Below are positions 6,382 through 7,666 of a stretch of 7,666 bases of DNA, piece after piece. The notes under the pieces were generated by a model. The model was not told the DNA's origin, made no database searches, and worked only from the letters and a program-made list of their open reading frames with translations. The position numbers and the translations under genes were made by a program. Source of the stretch: CAZDKO01 sp964506075 [NCBI: uncultured bacterium] (GTDB taxonomy: Bacteria > CAZDME01 > JAYEMH01); NCBI GenBank assembly GCA_964506075.1, contig CAZDKO010000049.1, positions 1 to 7,666 of the forward strand, given 5' to 3'. Position 1 is the stretch's first letter, and every line of letters starts with the position of its first letter.

Positions 6382-6457
6382 TTCGTGGCTAGTATCTCGT
6401 AGTTTATAATTTTACGATAGACGAACCACGAGATACGATTCACGAGCGACGAGATAC
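6382..6457. repeat. Intergenic ACGAGATAC repeat cluster with inverted arms
   Basis: GTATCTCGT (6392-6400) is the reverse complement of ACGAGATAC, found at 6428-6436 and again at 6449-6457. The first pairing gives a 9-bp stem with a 27-nt loop. A second alternative pairing is TCGTGG (6383-6388) with CCACGA (6426-6431). The unit 6428-6457 recurs at 7578-7607 with one difference in 30 nt. It lies between the deacetylase and tsaD genes and has no stem followed by a T-run, so I do not call it a terminator. Confidence 0.8.
6405..6410 (+). promoter_or_regulatory. Possible -10 box for tsaD
   Basis: A perfect TATAAT lies in the 27-nt loop between the inverted ACGAGATAC arms. The hexamer 17 nt upstream (TTCGTG) is a poor match to the -35 consensus, and there is no extended -10 TG. 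It is the only sigma-70-like -10 I see in front of tsaD. Confidence 0.2.
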
Positions 6458-6475
6458 CTGCCTTCGACAGGCAGG
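6457..6475. repeat. Third CCTGCCTG-type palindrome
   Basis: CCTGCCT (6457-6463) pairs with AGGCAGG (6469-6475) around a TCGAC loop. The 11-mer CGACAGGCAGG (6465-6475) is identical to 2195-2205 in the other spacer. Its first base is also the last base of an ACGAGATAC copy, so the two repeat families abut exactly here. Confidence 0.7.
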
Positions 6476-6512
6476 CGGACGACTAAATATCAAAGGGATA
6501 AAAATTGCAATC

Positions 6513-7517
6513 ATGTTAATCTGCGGTATTGAAACTTCGTGTGATGAAACGGGATTAGCCATTGTTGAAGACGGCAAAAAAATAATTGCTGAGACTTTGT
6601 TTTCTCAGGAAGCCATTCACCGTCCTTTTGGCGGGGTGGTGCCTGAGGTTGCCTGCCGGACCCACGCGGAAAGGATATTTATTCTTCTTGAGGAGCTGTT
6701 TAATAAAAGCGGGTTTTCTCAGAAAGATATTGATGCCTGGGCGGTTACCTACGGACCCGGTTTAGTGGGCGCTTTACTGATCGGTATTGCCGTAGCGAAA
6801 TCTTTAAGTTATGTAAATAATAAACCGCTTCTGGGGATCAATCATATTGAAGGCCATCTTTATGCTAATTTTCTTGAGTATGGAGAAATTGCCTTTCCCT
6901 GGGTCGGTTTAGTAGTTTCCGGCGGACATACCAGTTTATATTTTTCTTCCAAGCCGGGTGAATATAAATTGCTCGGAGCCACAGTTGACGATGCGGCCGG
7001 AGAAGCTTTTGATAAAGTGGCCCAGATGCTTTCTTTAGGTTATCCGGGTGGCCCGGTTATTGAGGAAAAAGCTCAAGAAGGGGACAAAAACAAAATTAAA
7101 TTCCCGCGCCCGAAGAGTTCAAAGAAAAATAAAAATTCGTTTGATTTCAGCTTTAGCGGACTAAAAACCTCGGTGCTTTATTATTTACGCGACCATCCTG
7201 AAGCCCGGGAACATCCGGCTGATGTTGCCGCCGGTTTTCAGGAAGCCGTAGTAGATGTTCTGGCGCTTAAAACGATTGAAGCCGCTAAAAGGTTTAATGT
7301 CCAGAATGTTTTGGTTTCTGGCGGAGTGGCCAGGAACAGCCGTTTAAAAGAAGAATTATATCGGTCGGGGGAAGCAGAAGGGATAAAAATTTTTTTTCCT
7401 CCCCCTCTTTTGTGTACTGATAATGCGGCGATGATTGCCGGTCTGGCTTTTTCCAAATTACAAAAAGGAGAAGTCGCTGATTTAGATTTAGGACCGGAGC
7501 CGGGACTGAAGTTATAA
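6513..7517 (+). CDS. tsaD: tRNA N6-adenosine threonylcarbamoyltransferase
   Basis: This is the cytoplasmic enzyme that, with TsaB and TsaE in bacteria, transfers the threonylcarbamoyl group from threonylcarbamoyl-AMP to A37 of ANN-decoding tRNAs (t6A). It has 334 residues, normal for the family. Conserved features are GIETSCDET (5-13), VPEVACRTHAE (43-53), TYGPGLVGAL (79-88), the metal-binding NHIEGH (110-115, His111 and His115), VVSGGHTSLY (134-143), the DDAAGEAFDKVA region (159-170), DFSFSGLKTS (211-220), SGGVARNSRL (269-278) and CTDNAAMIAG (301-310) with metal ligand Asp303. The start at 6513 puts the protein N-terminus where the family usually begins. The nearest purine stretch, AAAGGGA at 6492-6498, is 14 nt upstream, unusually far. 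No tsaB or tsaE is visible. Repeat-rich spacers flank it on both sides, so it may be its own transcription unit. Confidence 0.97.
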   Translation: MLICGIETSCDETGLAIVEDGKKIIAETLFSQEAIHRPFGGVVPEVACRTHAERIFILLEELFNKSGFSQKDIDAWAVTYGPGLVGALLIGIAVAKSLSYVNNKPLLGINHIEGHLYANFLEYGEIAFPWVGLVVSGGHTSLYFSSKPGEYKLLGATVDDAAGEAFDKVAQMLSLGYPGGPVIEEKAQEGDKNKIKFPRPKSSKKNKNSFDFSFSGLKTSVLYYLRDHPEAREHPADVAAGFQEAVVDVLALKTIEAAKRFNVQNVLVSGGVARNSRLKEELYRSGEAEGIKIFFPPPLLCTDNAAMIAGLAFSKLQKGEVADLDLGPEPGLKL

Positions 7518-7523
7518 ACCGTA

Positions 7524-7610
7524 TTTCGTATCTCGTTGCTCGTATCTCGTGTTTAGTATCTACGTTTTCATGTTTTTACGAGATACGATTCACGAACGAC
7601 GAGATACGAA
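7524..7610. repeat. Nested inverted repeat after tsaD
   Basis: The outer arms are TTCGTATCTCGT (7525-7536) and ACGAGATACGAA (7599-7610), 12 bp. The inner arms are TCGTATCTCGT (7540-7550) and ACGAGATACGA (7578-7588), 11 bp. They are separated by an unequal internal loop (3 nt against 10 nt) and closed by a 27-nt loop (7551-7577). The right side (7578-7607) repeats 6428-6457 with 29 of 30 nt identical. The loop holds a further degenerate copy, TAGTATCTACG. As RNA it would form a long hairpin between tsaD and the next gene, but no T-run follows. Confidence 0.82.
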
Positions 7611-7627
7611 GAATAAGGAGTAAAACA

Positions 7628-7666
7628 ATGTTTACTTTACCAGAAATTGTTATCCGTTTAGTCTTA
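7628..7666 (+). CDS. Start of a gene, possibly MgtC/SapB family membrane protein (partial)
   Basis: Thirteen codons are visible before the window ends, reading MFTLPEIVIRLVL. AAGGAG at 7615-7620 lies 7 nt before the ATG, a strong ribosome binding site, so a real gene starts here. The pattern of a short polar start followed by LPEIVIRL resembles the first membrane helix of MgtC/SapB family proteins, which often begin this way before a GxxxGxER segment. With this little sequence the family is a guess; the gene itself is well supported. Confidence 0.45.
   Translation, partial: MFTLPEIVIRLVL

Noticed and set aside
7521-7610. CRISPR-like array
   Set aside because: The 9-mer copies alternate in orientation, spacing is irregular (5 to 27 nt), and there are no uniform spacers or cas genes. 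It is an inverted repeat structure.

Overview
The window looks like an ordinary chromosomal stretch of an uncultivated Gram-negative (diderm) bacterium. Every gene lies on the + strand. The diderm reading rests on an EnvC-type murein hydrolase activator, a periplasmic S41 carboxy-terminal processing protease and a divergent polysaccharide deacetylase. My best guess at lineage is Omnitrophota (formerly OP3). I base that on the gene complement, the two-gene transketolase and the short palindromic repeats between genes; it is an impression, not a demonstrated assignment.

Layout: (1) 2-151 is the C-terminal tail of gatB, for the Asp/Glu-tRNA amidotransferase. (2) 204-2000 is a transketolase split into two subunit genes 3 nt apart. 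(3) 2001-2243 is an AT-rich spacer with several inverted repeats, including a 19-bp inverted pair. (4) 2244-6381 is a compact envelope operon: a shortened FtsX-like protein, an EnvC-like activator, a CtpA-type protease and a DUF610 polysaccharide deacetylase. Three of the four are adjacent with gaps of 0 to 4 nt at two of the junctions, and the third junction is 72 nt. (5) 6382-6512 is a spacer with two repeat families. (6) 6513-7517 is tsaD, for tRNA t6A synthesis. (7) 7518-7627 is a spacer with a large nested inverted repeat. (8) 7628 to the end is the start of a gene whose 13 visible residues resemble an MgtC/SapB N-terminus.

The envelope genes plausibly act together. FtsX and EnvC are known partners that switch on cell-wall amidases at the division site, and CtpA proteases and DUF610 proteins are common neighbours of envC in Gram-negative bacteria. 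Here the FtsX protein stops just after its second membrane segment, and no ftsE is in the window. The EnvC LytM domain has lost its metal ligands, as expected of an activator and not an enzyme.

I see no defence system, mobile element, CRISPR array, tRNA or rRNA, and no clear new multi-gene system. The least ordinary content is the intergenic repeats (eight copies of the 9-mer ACGAGATAC in either orientation, and three copies of a CCTGCCTG-type palindrome) and the two-helix FtsX without FtsE.
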